A stretch of DNA of 64,000 nt, taken from contig NZ_CP082301.1 in the NCBI RefSeq assembly GCF_019880305.1, positions 1,984,001 to 2,048,000 on the forward strand, in the 5' to 3' direction. Positions within the stretch are counted from its first letter, which is position 1. Every line of letters begins with the position of its first letter. Positions 35,842-43,566 of this stretch are shown here, piece by piece. Below the pieces are notes generated by a model, which was given only the letters and a program-made list of their open reading frames with translations, ran no database searches and was not told the DNA's origin. This stretch comes from Streptomyces decoyicus (GTDB lineage: Bacteria; Actinomycetota; Actinomycetes; Streptomycetales; Streptomycetaceae). The translations under genes were made by a program, and so were the position numbers.

Positions 35842-37383
35842 CTAGGCGCCCTCGGGCCGGCCGTCGACCCGGCGTGGCAGGCCGAGCGGGTTGTCCTCGC
35901 GCAGCTCGGGCGGCAGCAGCGCGGGCGGGGTGTCCTGGTAGGCGACCGGGCGCAGCCAGCGTTCGACGGCGGTGCCGCCGACGGAGGTGGAGGTGGACGT
36001 CGTGGCCGGGTAGGGGCCGCCGTGGTGCTGGGCGGGGGCGACCGCGACACCGGTCGGCCAGCCGTTGACGACCACCCGTCCGGCGAGCGGGGTGACCTCG
36101 GCCAGCAGCCGGGCGCCTCGGCCGTCCTCGTCGGTACCGGCGCCCTCCGCGGCACCGAGGTGCAGGGTCGCGGAGAGGTTGCCGGGCAGCCGGGCGAGGA
36201 CGGCGCCGATCTCGGCCTCGTCGGTGTAGCGGGCGACGACGGTGACCGGGCCGAAGCACTCCTCCAGCAGGAGGTCGTGCGGCCCTTCGGCGGCGAGGCG
36301 GGCGGCGGGGACGGCGAGGAAGCCGGCGCTGACGGTGTGCTCGCTGCCCGCGCCCGGCGTCACCGGCGCCTCGACGTCGGGGAGGGCGGCGCGGGTACGG
36401 ACCCCGTCGAGGAACGCCTCCCGCATCCGGTGGTCGAGCAGCACCCCGGCCTCGGTGTCGCTGACCGCGTCGGTCAGCGACTTCAGCAGCCGGTCGCCGC
36501 CGGCGCCCGCGGGCGCCAGGACCAGGCCCGGCTTGACGCAGAACTGGCCGACGCCGAGCGTCATCGCACCGCCCAGTCCGGCGCCGATCTGCTCGGCGCG
36601 CTCCCCGGCCGCGGCCTCGGTGACCACGACGGGGTTGAGGCTGCCCAGCTCGCCGTGGAAGGGGATGGGGTGCGGGCGGGCCGCGGCCGCGTCGTACAGG
36701 GCGCGGCCGCCGCGCACCGAGCCGGTGAACCCGGCCGCGGTGATCAGTGGGTGGCGCACCAGGTCGATACCGGCCTGGAAGCCGTGGACCAGGCTCAGCA
36801 CGCCCTCCGGCAGGCCGACCTCGGCGGCGGCACGACGCAGCAGTGCGGCGCACAGCTCGGAGGTGGCCGGGTGGTCCGGGTGTGCCTTGACCACGACGGG
36901 GCAGCCGGCCGCGAGGGCGCTGGCGGTGTCGCCGCCCGGCACCGAGAAGGCGAGCGGGAAGTTGCTGGCGGAGTAGACCGCGACGGGGCCCAGCGGGATC
37001 TTGTAACGGCGCAGGTCGGGGCGGGGCGGAGCGAGGCCGGGGTCGGCGTGGTCGATCCGCACGTCGAGGAACGCGCCCTCCTGCACGAGGTCGGCGAAGG
37101 CCCGCAACTGGTAGGTGGTGCGGCCGAGTTCGCCGGTGAGCCGGCCGGGACCGAGCGCGGTCTCGGCGTCGGCGGCCTCGATGACCGCCTCGCCCGCCTC
37201 GTCGAGCAGATCGGCGGCGCGGCGCAACAGGGCGGTGCGTACGGCACGGTCGGCGAGCGTGCCGCGGGCGGCGTGTGCCGCGCGGACCACGGTGTCCACC
37301 TCGTCGGCTGTGGCCTCCACCGCAACCTGTTCCCGCTGCTTCCCGGTTCGGGGGTCGACACTCCAGACTGGTGCTGCTGCCAC
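35842..37383 (-). CDS. Aldehyde dehydrogenase, 2,5-dioxovalerate (ketoglutarate semialdehyde) type
   Basis: 513 residues from the GTG at 37383 (GGAAGGAA upstream). NAD(P) aldehyde dehydrogenase fold: VAVYSASNFPLAFSVPGGDT, VVVKAHPDHPATSELCA, GFTGSVRGGRALYD, FHGELGSLNPVVV with the general base, and VGQFCVKPGLVLAP with the catalytic Cys. The FPLAF..GGDT and GQFCVKPG features are typical of 2-oxoglutarate semialdehyde dehydrogenases, the last step of the oxidative uronate/glucarate route. This fits the dehydratase and uronate dehydrogenase at 42.4-44.4 kb. It is divergent from the IclR gene at 37523. Confidence 0.9.
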   Translation of the reverse strand: MAAAPVWSVDPRTGKQREQVAVEATADEVDTVVRAAHAARGTLADRAVRTALLRRAADLLDEAGEAVIEAADAETALGPGRLTGELGRTTYQLRAFADLVQEGAFLDVRIDHADPGLAPPRPDLRRYKIPLGPVAVYSASNFPLAFSVPGGDTASALAAGCPVVVKAHPDHPATSELCAALLRRAAAEVGLPEGVLSLVHGFQAGIDLVRHPLITAAGFTGSVRGGRALYDAAAARPHPIPFHGELGSLNPVVVTEAAAGERAEQIGAGLGGAMTLGVGQFCVKPGLVLAPAGAGGDRLLKSLTDAVSDTEAGVLLDHRMREAFLDGVRTRAALPDVEAPVTPGAGSEHTVSAGFLAVPAARLAAEGPHDLLLEECFGPVTVVARYTDEAEIGAVLARLPGNLSATLHLGAAEGAGTDEDGRGARLLAEVTPLAGRVVVNGWPTGVAVAPAQHHGGPYPATTSTSTSVGGTAVERWLRPVAYQDTPPALLPPELREDNPLGLPRRVDGRPEGA

Positions 37384-37445
37384 CGTGCATTCCTTCCGGG
37401 CGATGCCTGCCGGGTCGTTCCGAGTCCTGCCGCACCTCGGAGCGC

Positions 37446-37461
37446 GTTCGATATGCTGAAC
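37446..37461. promoter_or_regulatory. Candidate IclR operator between divergent genes
   Basis: The inverted repeat GTTC-GATATGCT-GAAC lies in the 139-base space between the dehydrogenase and IclR genes. A second imperfect inverted repeat overlaps downstream: GTTGTCCCAG...CAACTGGGAC (37462-37488). Position and symmetry suit autoregulation and control of both promoters. Confidence 0.5.
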
Positions 37462-37522
37462 GTTGTCCCAGATAGTGAACAACTGGGACTCTATGGCTGT
37501 CCGAACAGAGGGGTCAAGGGCG

Positions 37523-38293
37523 ATGTCAGCTGCCGAGACCGGTGGATCTCAGGTCAAGTCCGCGGTGCGGACGGTGGAATTGCTCGAGTACTTCGCGGGC
37601 CGTCCCGGTATGCACAGTCTGGCCTCCGTCCAGGAAGCGGTCGGCTACCCGAAATCCAGCCTCTACATGCTGCTGCGCACCCTGGTCGACCTGGGCTGGG
37701 TCGAGACCGACGCCACGGGCACCCGCTACGGTATCGGCGTCCGCGCGCTCCTGGTCGGCACGTCCTACATCGACGGCGACGAGGTGGTGGCCGCGGCCCG
37801 GCCGACGCTGGACCGGCTCTCCGACGACACCACCGAGACCATCCACCTCGCCCGTCTGGACGGCACCAACGTCGTCTACCTCGCCACCCGCCAGTCGCAG
37901 CACTATCTGCGGCCCTTCACCCGCGTCGGCCGGCGGCTGCCCGCGCACTCCACCTCGCTGGGCAAGGCGCTGCTCGCCACGTACACCGACGACCAGGTGC
38001 GGGCGATGCTGCCGCCGACCCTCACGCAGCTGACCGAGCACACCCTCACCGACCGCGAGCAGCTCATCGAGGAGCTGCATGCGGTGCGCGAGCAGGGTTA
38101 TGCGGTCGACCGCGAGGAGAACACCCTGGGCCTGCGCTGCTTCGGCGTCGCGATCCCTTATCGCACCCCGGCACGGGACGCGATCAGCTGCTCGGTGCCG
38201 GTGGCCCGGCTGACCCCGGCCCATGAGCAGATGATCAAGGACACCCTCTTCGACGCCCGCGACCGGCTGACGCTGGCCACCCGGCGACTGTGA
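37523..38293 (+). CDS. IclR family transcriptional regulator
   Basis: 256 residues from the ATG at 37523, chosen for AAGGG/GAGGGG upstream; upstream in-frame starts would read through the operator. N-terminal winged helix (VKSAVRTVELLEYFAG, LASVQEAVGYPKSSLYMLLRT), then the IclR effector domain (LDRLSDDTTETIHLARLDG, LPAHSTSLGKALLA). Regulators of this kind commonly control uronate and aromatic breakdown. Divergent from the semialdehyde dehydrogenase, which it probably controls. Confidence 0.92.
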   Translation: MSAAETGGSQVKSAVRTVELLEYFAGRPGMHSLASVQEAVGYPKSSLYMLLRTLVDLGWVETDATGTRYGIGVRALLVGTSYIDGDEVVAAARPTLDRLSDDTTETIHLARLDGTNVVYLATRQSQHYLRPFTRVGRRLPAHSTSLGKALLATYTDDQVRAMLPPTLTQLTEHTLTDREQLIEELHAVREQGYAVDREENTLGLRCFGVAIPYRTPARDAISCSVPVARLTPAHEQMIKDTLFDARDRLTLATRRL

Positions 38294-38344
38294 GACACCT
38301 CCGCCGGTCCGGCTGAGTGTCCCCCCGTCGGTCCGGCTGAGCGT

Positions 38345-38368
38345 CCCCTCCCCCGTACGGCGGAGGGG
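38345..38368. terminator. Hairpin after the IclR gene
   Basis: CCCCTCC at 38345-38351 pairs with GGAGGGG at 38362-38368 across a 10-base loop. A 22-base near-duplicate (GGTCCGGCTGAG-GTCCCC) lies between it and the IclR stop. Confidence 0.4.
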
Positions 38369-38421
38369 GATCGTCGCCGGGGCCGAGGCGCGCAGGGACG
38401 GCCGCCGGAAGGCTGGCCGCC

Positions 38422-38640
38422 ATGAGCCAGCAGACCGGCCCTCCCGCCACACTGACCGCCACCGCAACCGCAACCGCAACCGCAACCGACCCGAAGCTGC
38501 CCACACCGCTGATGAGCCTCACTTACGCTGCCCAGATGATCGTCGGGACGATGGTGGTCGCGGCCGGGACCGGGGCCGGGGCCGGGGCGCATTTCTTCGC
38601 CGAATTCTTCGCCGAACGCGAGGCCGTCAGGTGCGACTGA
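38422..38640 (+). CDS. Small protein with a Thr-Ala repeat and one membrane segment
   Basis: 72 residues. The N-terminal third reads LTATATATATATD, encoded by a hexanucleotide array (38455-38490). It is followed by one hydrophobic segment, about residues 35-55, and FFAEFFAEREAV. GAAGG lies upstream of the ATG. The stop overlaps the start of the histidine kinase gene (38631), so the two are coupled; it may be a small membrane partner of the kinase. I do not recognise a family. Confidence 0.6.
   Translation: MSQQTGPPATLTATATATATATDPKLPTPLMSLTYAAQMIVGTMVVAAGTGAGAGAHFFAEFFAEREAVRCD
38455..38490 (+). repeat. Hexanucleotide array (ACCGCN)6
   Basis: Six head-to-tail units, four of them exactly ACCGCA, inside the 72-residue ORF; each unit encodes Thr-Ala (the last Thr-Asp). 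Changes in copy number would not break the frame. Confidence 0.8.
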
Positions 38641-39866
38641 CGGGCCGGCGCTGGGTCCATCTGGTGCTGGGCGGCGCGCTGTTGATGCCGTTCTTCCTGC
38701 TGGCATCGGTGGCTCTCCCGTTCTTCGCGGACGGTGCCGATCCGCTGCGCCAAGTGGGCTGGCAGTTCGTCGCGTTCGGCTGTGCGCTGCCACCGGCCGC
38801 CCTGGCCGCACTGCTCTTCCCGCTGCTGCGGCCGCTGGAGGTGGCCGCCGTGCGGTCGCTGTGCGGAGTGCCCGCGGAGCGGCTGGCCGAGGGACCCGCC
38901 GTCTCGTGGGCGGCCCGGCGGCGTACGGCACTGTGGTTCGTGGCGCACCTGCTGGCCGGGGGGATCGTCAGCGGGATGACGCTGTCCGCGCCGCCGGCCG
39001 CGGTCCTGCTGCTGTTGCTGCCGTTCTCCGACTCGTTGCGGCACACCGCGCCGGGGTGGCCGAACGCCTTCCACGGCGTACTGGGGCCGCTCGCCGGGCT
39101 CGCGCTGCTGGCCCTGGTGACCGGCACCGCCTGGGGGGCCGGTGCCCTGCTGGGCCGCTGGGCCCCGGTGCTGCTGGGGCCGACACCCGCCGACCGGCTG
39201 GCCGCCGCCGAACGCCGGGCGGCCGATCTGGCGTCCCGCAACCGCCTGGCCCGCGAACTGCACGATGCCGTCGGACATGCGCTGAGCGCGGTCACCCTCC
39301 AGGCGAGCGCGGCCCGCCGGGTCCTGGACGCGGACCCGGAGTTCGCCCGCCAGGCACTCGCCGCCATCGAGGAGACCACCCGCGAGGCGGTCGCCGAACT
39401 GGACACCGTACTGGGCCTGTTGCGCGAGGAGGACGGCGCCGATCCGGCCGCGCCCGCACCGACCCTGGACGGCCTGGAGGCCCTGCTCGGCCGGACCCGG
39501 GCGGCGGGCGTGGCGGTGGAGGCGACGGTCGAGGGGCCGTGCGCGACGCTGGCGCCGGTGGTCTCGCGGGAGGCCTACCGGATCGTGCAGGAAGGCCTCA
39601 GCAACGCCCTGCGGCATGCCGGGCCGGTGCCGGTCCGGCTCCATCTCCAGGTGGAAGAAGGGGAGTTGACGATCCGGCTGGAGAATCCGGTGACCGGTAC
39701 GGCGGGCGGCTCCCCCGCGGCGGCGGCCCGTTCGGGCGGGGGCCGCGGGCTGCGGGGGATCGCCGAACGGGCACGGCTGCTGGGCGGCGAGGCGACGGCC
39801 GCGGCCGATGACGGCGTGTGGCGGCTGACGGTCCGGTTGCCGCCCGGGGGAACGACGGCGCGATGA
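38631..39866 (+). CDS. Sensor histidine kinase (NarL-type two-component system)
   Basis: 411 residues from the GTG at 38631. Four hydrophobic segments in the first 180 residues form the sensor. The HisKA_3 dimerisation helix RNRLARELHDAVGHALSAVT carries the phosphorylated His 211; HATPase motifs YRIVQEGLSNALRHAG (N box) and GRGLRGIAERARLLGG (G box) follow. The signal cannot be inferred from the sequence. It is paired with the response regulator at 40081; the 215 bases between them are almost wholly tandem repeats. Confidence 0.92.
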   Translation: MRLTGRRWVHLVLGGALLMPFFLLASVALPFFADGADPLRQVGWQFVAFGCALPPAALAALLFPLLRPLEVAAVRSLCGVPAERLAEGPAVSWAARRRTALWFVAHLLAGGIVSGMTLSAPPAAVLLLLLPFSDSLRHTAPGWPNAFHGVLGPLAGLALLALVTGTAWGAGALLGRWAPVLLGPTPADRLAAAERRAADLASRNRLARELHDAVGHALSAVTLQASAARRVLDADPEFARQALAAIEETTREAVAELDTVLGLLREEDGADPAAPAPTLDGLEALLGRTRAAGVAVEATVEGPCATLAPVVSREAYRIVQEGLSNALRHAGPVPVRLHLQVEEGELTIRLENPVTGTAGGSPAAAARSGGGRGLRGIAERARLLGGEATAAADDGVWRLTVRLPPGGTTAR

Positions 39867-39871
39867 GGGGG

Positions 39872-39955
39872 GCGACGAGCACTGCGATGAGCGCGGCGGA
39901 GAGCGCGGCGATGAGCACGGCGATGAGCGCGGCGATGAGCGCGGCGACGGGTGGC
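39872..39955 (+). repeat. Seven 12-base tandem units between kinase and regulator genes
   Basis: Units resembling GCGATGAGCGCG, head to tail from 39872, with scattered substitutions; the last is degenerate (GCGACGGGTGGC). They also form a 39-codon open frame starting at 39863 at the end of the kinase gene (ATGA overlap) that encodes MSAA-type repeats, which I do not consider a real protein. Confidence 0.85.
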
Positions 39956-40002
39956 ACAGGACGGAAACCCGGGACAGGGTGACAGGTGACAGGGTGACCC
40001 GA

Positions 40003-40077
40003 GACCGGGTGAACGGGGGCAGGGTGAGCGGGGACAGGGTGAGCGGAGACCGGGTGAGCGGAGACCGGGTGAGCGGG
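40003..40077 (+). repeat. Five 15-base tandem units before the response regulator start
   Basis: Units GACCGGGTGAACGGG, GGCAGGGTGAGCGGG, GACAGGGTGAGCGGA, GACCGGGTGAGCGGA and GACCGGGTGAGCGGG, followed by GGC and the ATG at 40081. Each unit contains GTG in the reading frame of the regulator and a purine run, so unit number could alter the start site or add DRVSG pentapeptides. Confidence 0.88.
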
Positions 40078-40080
40078 GGC

Positions 40081-40791
40081 ATGACCACGAAGCAGGACGA
40101 CGAGCACCGGACCCACGACGGGGAGGCCCCGCGCTCCCTGCGCATCGTGCTCGCCGACGACGAACGGATGGTACGCACCGCGCTGCGCGTGATCCTGGGC
40201 GCCGAGGCGGACATGGAGGTCGTCGGCGAGGCGTCGACCGGGGCCGAGGCGGTGCCGCTGATCCGTGAACTGCGCCCGGACATCGTGCTGATGGACGTCC
40301 GGATGCCGGAGATCGACGGGATCCGCGCGACCGAGCAGGTGCTCGCCGGGATGGACGAGCCGCCGCGCATCATCGTGGTGACGACCTTCGAGAACGATGC
40401 CTACGTCTATGACGCGCTGCGGGCCGGCGCCAGCGGGTTCCTGCTCAAGCGGTCCGGCGCGGAGGACCTGATCCAGGCCGTACGACTGGTGGCGCGCAGC
40501 GACTCGCTGCTGTTCCCGGCGGCGGTGCGCCGGCTGGCCGCCCGGCACGCCGGGGAGCGGGCCGCGGCGGACGCGGCCCGGAGCCTGCGGGCCCGGCTGT
40601 CCGAACGGGAGCGTGCGGTACTGCGGCTGATGACGGCCGGGCTGACCAACGCCGAGATCGCGGAGCGGCTGGGGGTGGGTCCGGCCACGGTCAAGACGCA
40701 TGTGGCGGGGGTGCTGGCCAAGCTCGGGGTGCGGGACCGTACCCAGGCGGTGATCGCCGCGTACGAGTGCGGGTTCGTCCGGCCGGGGTGA
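40081..40791 (+). CDS. NarL/FixJ family response regulator
   Basis: 236 residues from the ATG at 40081. Receiver domain: LRIVLADDERMVRTALRVIL, phosphoacceptor Asp 72 in DIVLMDVRMPEIDGI, VVTTFENDAYVYDALRAGASGFLLK. LuxR-type helix-turn-helix: LSERERAVLRLMTAGLTNAE and GVGPATVKTHVAGVLAKLGV. Partner of the kinase at 38631. In-frame GTG codons extend upstream to 39979 through the 15-base repeats, which would add a DRVSG-repeat leader; the ATG gives the normal family length. Confidence 0.93.
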   Translation: MTTKQDDEHRTHDGEAPRSLRIVLADDERMVRTALRVILGAEADMEVVGEASTGAEAVPLIRELRPDIVLMDVRMPEIDGIRATEQVLAGMDEPPRIIVVTTFENDAYVYDALRAGASGFLLKRSGAEDLIQAVRLVARSDSLLFPAAVRRLAARHAGERAAADAARSLRARLSERERAVLRLMTAGLTNAEIAERLGVGPATVKTHVAGVLAKLGVRDRTQAVIAAYECGFVRPG

Positions 40792-40820
40792 GCGCCGGGG
40801 AGCGCCGGGGAGCGCCGGGG
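40791..40820 (+). repeat. Three tandem 10-base units after the response regulator
   Basis: AGCGCCGGGG three times, beginning within the regulator stop codon. They are followed by inverted CCCGTACGGGG blocks (40840-40870) that could act as a terminator. Confidence 0.8.
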
Positions 40821-40906
40821 CGGTTCCGTACACGGGGCGGTCCCGTACGGGGTGACCCGTACGGGGCCGCCGGGCCCCCGGGTTCCGGTCTGCCCGTCGG
40901 GGCGGG

Positions 40907-42382
40907 TCAGCAGGCGGTCCGCTTCCCGGAGTTGTCCCCGATCTCGCGCAGCGCGTCCCCTACGGCCGCCAGATCGCGGTCGCTCGCCAGGCCCGCGTGG
41001 TAGAGCCGCAGTTCCGTCGCGCCCAGCGCGGCGGCGTGCGCGGCGTCGGCGGCGAGGGTGCCGGGGCTGCCGCCCAGGCCGGACACCACGGTGAAATTGG
41101 CAGCGATCGTCGAGGCGGAGGTCCCGGCGGTCGCGGCGCCCTCGGCCGTCGCGGCGCCCCCAGCCGTCACGGAGGCCCCGGCCGTCGGGGAGCCCCCGGC
41201 CGTCACGGAGGCCCCGGCGGTCGTGGAGGCCCCAGCGGTCGCGGCGCCCCCAGCCGTCACGGAGGCCCCGGCCGTCACCGCGCCCGCGCCCCCGGCCGTC
41301 ACGGAGCCCCCCGCCCGGCGGTCGGCAACCCCGCCCCGGCGGTCGGCACCCCCAGCCCGGCGGTCGGCGAACGGGCCGAGTACGTCCGCGCGGGCGGCGG
41401 CGTCGCCGGTGCACGGCAGCACCACTCCGTCGGCGTGCGCCAGTACGTCCGCCGGGTCGACACCGACGTTGGCGCCACAGCGGTGTGCGGCGGGGTCGGC
41501 GTGCAGCAGCACCCGGAACCTGCCCTCCGCGGCGTCCCGTACCGCACGGACCGCCGCGCGCTGCAACGTTCGGGCGGCCCCGTCCCGCCAGCTGCGCAGC
41601 AGCCCCGCGAGCTCCGCGCCGAGCAGCTCCTCGACCGCGGCCCACTCCCCCTCCCGGCCCCCCTGCCCCTCCCGGCCCCCCGTTCCGGCCCGGCCGGCGG
41701 ACCACTGCGGCTCCAGGGCCCGCACCACGGCGGCCCGTACCTCCTGTGCGGGCATGCCCAGTCGGGCGTACCCCGCGGCGCACACCGTGCAGAAGCACAC
41801 CGACATCAGATACTGCGCGGCGCCGGTCAGCGGCACTCCGCCGGTCTTGTCGTGGGCGTGCAGATGGGCCAGTCCGTACCAGCCGCAGGACTCCAGCTCG
41901 GTGCCCAGAGCGCCGGGCCGTACGGCCGCCTCGGCCGCCAGGTCGACGAGGTACTCGCGCACCTCGGGCCGGGCGATGCACGGCGCCCACGGGTACGGGT
42001 CGTCGTAGGCGTTGTGTACGACGGCGTCCGGATGCTCCGCGCCCAGGTGGGAGTTGTGCGCCAGGACGACCCAGGTGTGCACCTCCAGACCGGCGCCGGC
42101 CAGCGCCCGCGCGGCCGCGCCGAACGGGTCCGGTCCGGCCGTCCAGTCCTGGGTGGCGGGGCGCAGCGCCCGGCCGGCCCAGCGGGCGGGGTCCGGTGGA
42201 TACAGGACGGCGGCGTGCCGGGCGGTGACGATGCGGTGGCGGGGGTGGCGCGGGGTGAGGGCGCGGGTGGAGTGATAGGCGGAGGCCAGGGTGACCTGCT
42301 GGATGCCGAGGCCGGCGAGGCGGTCCGCGGCGGCCGGGTCGCCGACCACGTCCCAGGGGTAGAGGAACGCGGCGGTGCGCAT
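40907..42382 (-). CDS. Uncharacterised TIM-barrel-like protein with an expanded repeat insertion
   Basis: 491 residues. The N-terminal half reads like a hypothetical glycoside-hydrolase barrel: AAFLYPWDVVGDPAAADRLA, VTLASAYHSTRALTP, LEVHTWVVLAHNSHLGAEHP and LGTELESCGWYGLAHLHAHD. A CFCTVC cysteine group is near residue 196. Residues about 330-424 are low-complexity repeats (SVTAGG, GASTTAG types), after which the barrel resumes with ANFTVVSGLGGSPGTLAADA. The start overlaps the stop of the dehydratase gene (TGATG), so it is coupled to uronate breakdown; a sugar-acid substrate is an inference. I do not recognise a characterised family. Confidence 0.75.
   Translation of the reverse strand: MRTAAFLYPWDVVGDPAAADRLAGLGIQQVTLASAYHSTRALTPRHPRHRIVTARHAAVLYPPDPARWAGRALRPATQDWTAGPDPFGAAARALAGAGLEVHTWVVLAHNSHLGAEHPDAVVHNAYDDPYPWAPCIARPEVREYLVDLAAEAAVRPGALGTELESCGWYGLAHLHAHDKTGGVPLTGAAQYLMSVCFCTVCAAGYARLGMPAQEVRAAVVRALEPQWSAGRAGTGGREGQGGREGEWAAVEELLGAELAGLLRSWRDGAARTLQRAAVRAVRDAAEGRFRVLLHADPAAHRCGANVGVDPADVLAHADGVVLPCTGDAAARADVLGPFADRRAGGADRRGGVADRRAGGSVTAGGAGAVTAGASVTAGGAATAGASTTAGASVTAGGSPTAGASVTAGGAATAEGAATAGTSASTIAANFTVVSGLGGSPGTLAADAAHAAALGATELRLYHAGLASDRDLAAVGDALREIGDNSGKRTAC
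41110..41395 (-). repeat. In-frame tandem repeats inside the 40.9-42.4 kb gene
   Basis: Recurring blocks of 9-18 bases such as GCCGTCACGGAGGCCCCG (plus strand) and GGCGGTCGGC, in multiples of three, so the frame is kept. They encode an Ala/Gly/Thr/Val-rich insertion and an Arg/Gly-rich start. Confidence 0.85.
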
Positions 42383-43332
42383 CAGACGCCGGTCCCCGGC
42401 CCGTCCGCGACCAGAGCCAGGCCCTGTTCGATCAGCCCGGCCAGCTCCTCGACGTGCGCGGGGGCCGGTTCACTGAGCGGCGGCCGGACCTCGCCGACCT
42501 CCAGGCCGCGCAGCCGTACGCCCGCCTTGACCAGCGAAACGGCATAGCCGCGGCCCTGGTTGCGCAGTTCGACCAGCGGCCGGTAGAAGCCGTCCGTCAG
42601 CCGCTGGACGGTGTGGTCGTCGCCGCGGCTCAGCGCCCGGTGGAAGGCGAGGGCGATCTCGGGGGCGAAGGCGAAGACGGCGGAGGAGTAGAGGCGGACG
42701 CCCAGGCCCAGGTAGGCGGGGCCGGTGAGTTCGGCGGTGGGCAGCCCGTTGAAGTAGAGGAAGTCCTCGTCGGGGGACTCGGTGCGGACGGTGCTGATGA
42801 TGCGCTGGAGCAGATCCAGGTCGCCCACGCCGTCCTTGAGGCCGATGATGCCCTCGGTCCGGGCCAGGGCGGCGACGGTGGCCGGTGTGAAGACGGCGTT
42901 GTCACGCTGGTAGACGATGACGGGGAGCGGGGAGGCGGCGGCGAGTTCGGTGTAGTGCCGCAGCAGTCCCTGCTGGTCGGCGACGACGAGGTAGGGCGGC
43001 AGGGCGAGCAGGCCGTCGGCGCCCGCGTCGTGGGCGAGACGGGCGAACCGGGCGGCGAGCGCGGTGCCGTAGCCCGCACCGGCGACGACCGGCACCCGGC
43101 CATCGGCCTCCTCGACCGCGGCCGCGACGCAGTCGGTGAACTCCTCGGGGGTGAGCGCATGGAATTCGCCGGTGCCGCAGCAGGCGAAGACGGCGGCCGC
43201 GCCCGCGTCGATGCCGGCGCGTACATGGGCGCGGAAGGCCGCCAGGTCCAGGGTGCCGTCCGGCGCGAACGCAGTCACGGGGAAGAACAGCAGTCCATCG
43301 AGGCGGTCGGCGAGCGGAGATTCTGGGGTCAC
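42382..43332 (-). CDS. kdgD: 5-dehydro-4-deoxyglucarate dehydratase
   Basis: 316 residues from the GTG at 43332 (GGGAGA upstream). DapA/NAL superfamily barrel: LFFPVTAFAPDG at the start, CCGTGEFHALTPEEF for the substrate loop, VIVYQRDNAVFTP with the catalytic Tyr, and the Schiff-base lysine in GIIGLKDGVGDLDLLQ. The CCGTGEF loop is characteristic of the enzyme that dehydrates and decarboxylates 5-dehydro-4-deoxy-D-glucarate to 2,5-dioxopentanoate, the substrate of the dehydrogenase at 35.8 kb. Divergent from the uronate dehydrogenase gene. Confidence 0.92.
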   Translation of the reverse strand: MTPESPLADRLDGLLFFPVTAFAPDGTLDLAAFRAHVRAGIDAGAAAVFACCGTGEFHALTPEEFTDCVAAAVEEADGRVPVVAGAGYGTALAARFARLAHDAGADGLLALPPYLVVADQQGLLRHYTELAAASPLPVIVYQRDNAVFTPATVAALARTEGIIGLKDGVGDLDLLQRIISTVRTESPDEDFLYFNGLPTAELTGPAYLGLGVRLYSSAVFAFAPEIALAFHRALSRGDDHTVQRLTDGFYRPLVELRNQGRGYAVSLVKAGVRLRGLEVGEVRPPLSEPAPAHVEELAGLIEQGLALVADGPGTGV

Positions 43333-43415
43333 GGGCTCTCCCTGGCATGCATGTGCATGTCTCTGATCAGCGTCCACGTTTCTGAACATGGCCACGCTAG
43401 AGTAGCCGTCCTGGA

Positions 43416-43482
43416 CCGGTCAAGGGTCCACAACTGCCGTGCCGCAAGCGGATTTACCGGGCCCGTCAAGCGCCTTGACCGG
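43416..43482. promoter_or_regulatory. Inverted 10-base sites between kdgD and the uronate dehydrogenase gene
   Basis: CCGGTCAAGG at 43416-43425 and its exact complement CCTTGACCGG at 43473-43482, 57 bases apart (start to start), in the 234-base divergent promoter region. They are candidate sites for a shared regulator (IclR or GntR type). Each contains TTGACC, which may alternatively be part of a -35 box. Confidence 0.5.
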
Positions 43483-43566
43483 CCAAGATCCGTCTCTCTC
43501 GCGTGTCCACACATATGAATGCTCCGCGCATACAGCCTTGGAGTTCAGCCGGAGGAGTAACCGCCC

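Noticed and set aside
39863..39982. 39-codon ORF coupled to the kinase stop by ATGA
   Set aside because: It is made almost wholly of the 12-base tandem repeat (MSAA steps) and has no other property of a protein.
38455..41395. Repeat arrays considered as CRISPR
   Set aside because: Units are 6-18 bases, directly adjacent without unique spacers, and there are no cas genes.
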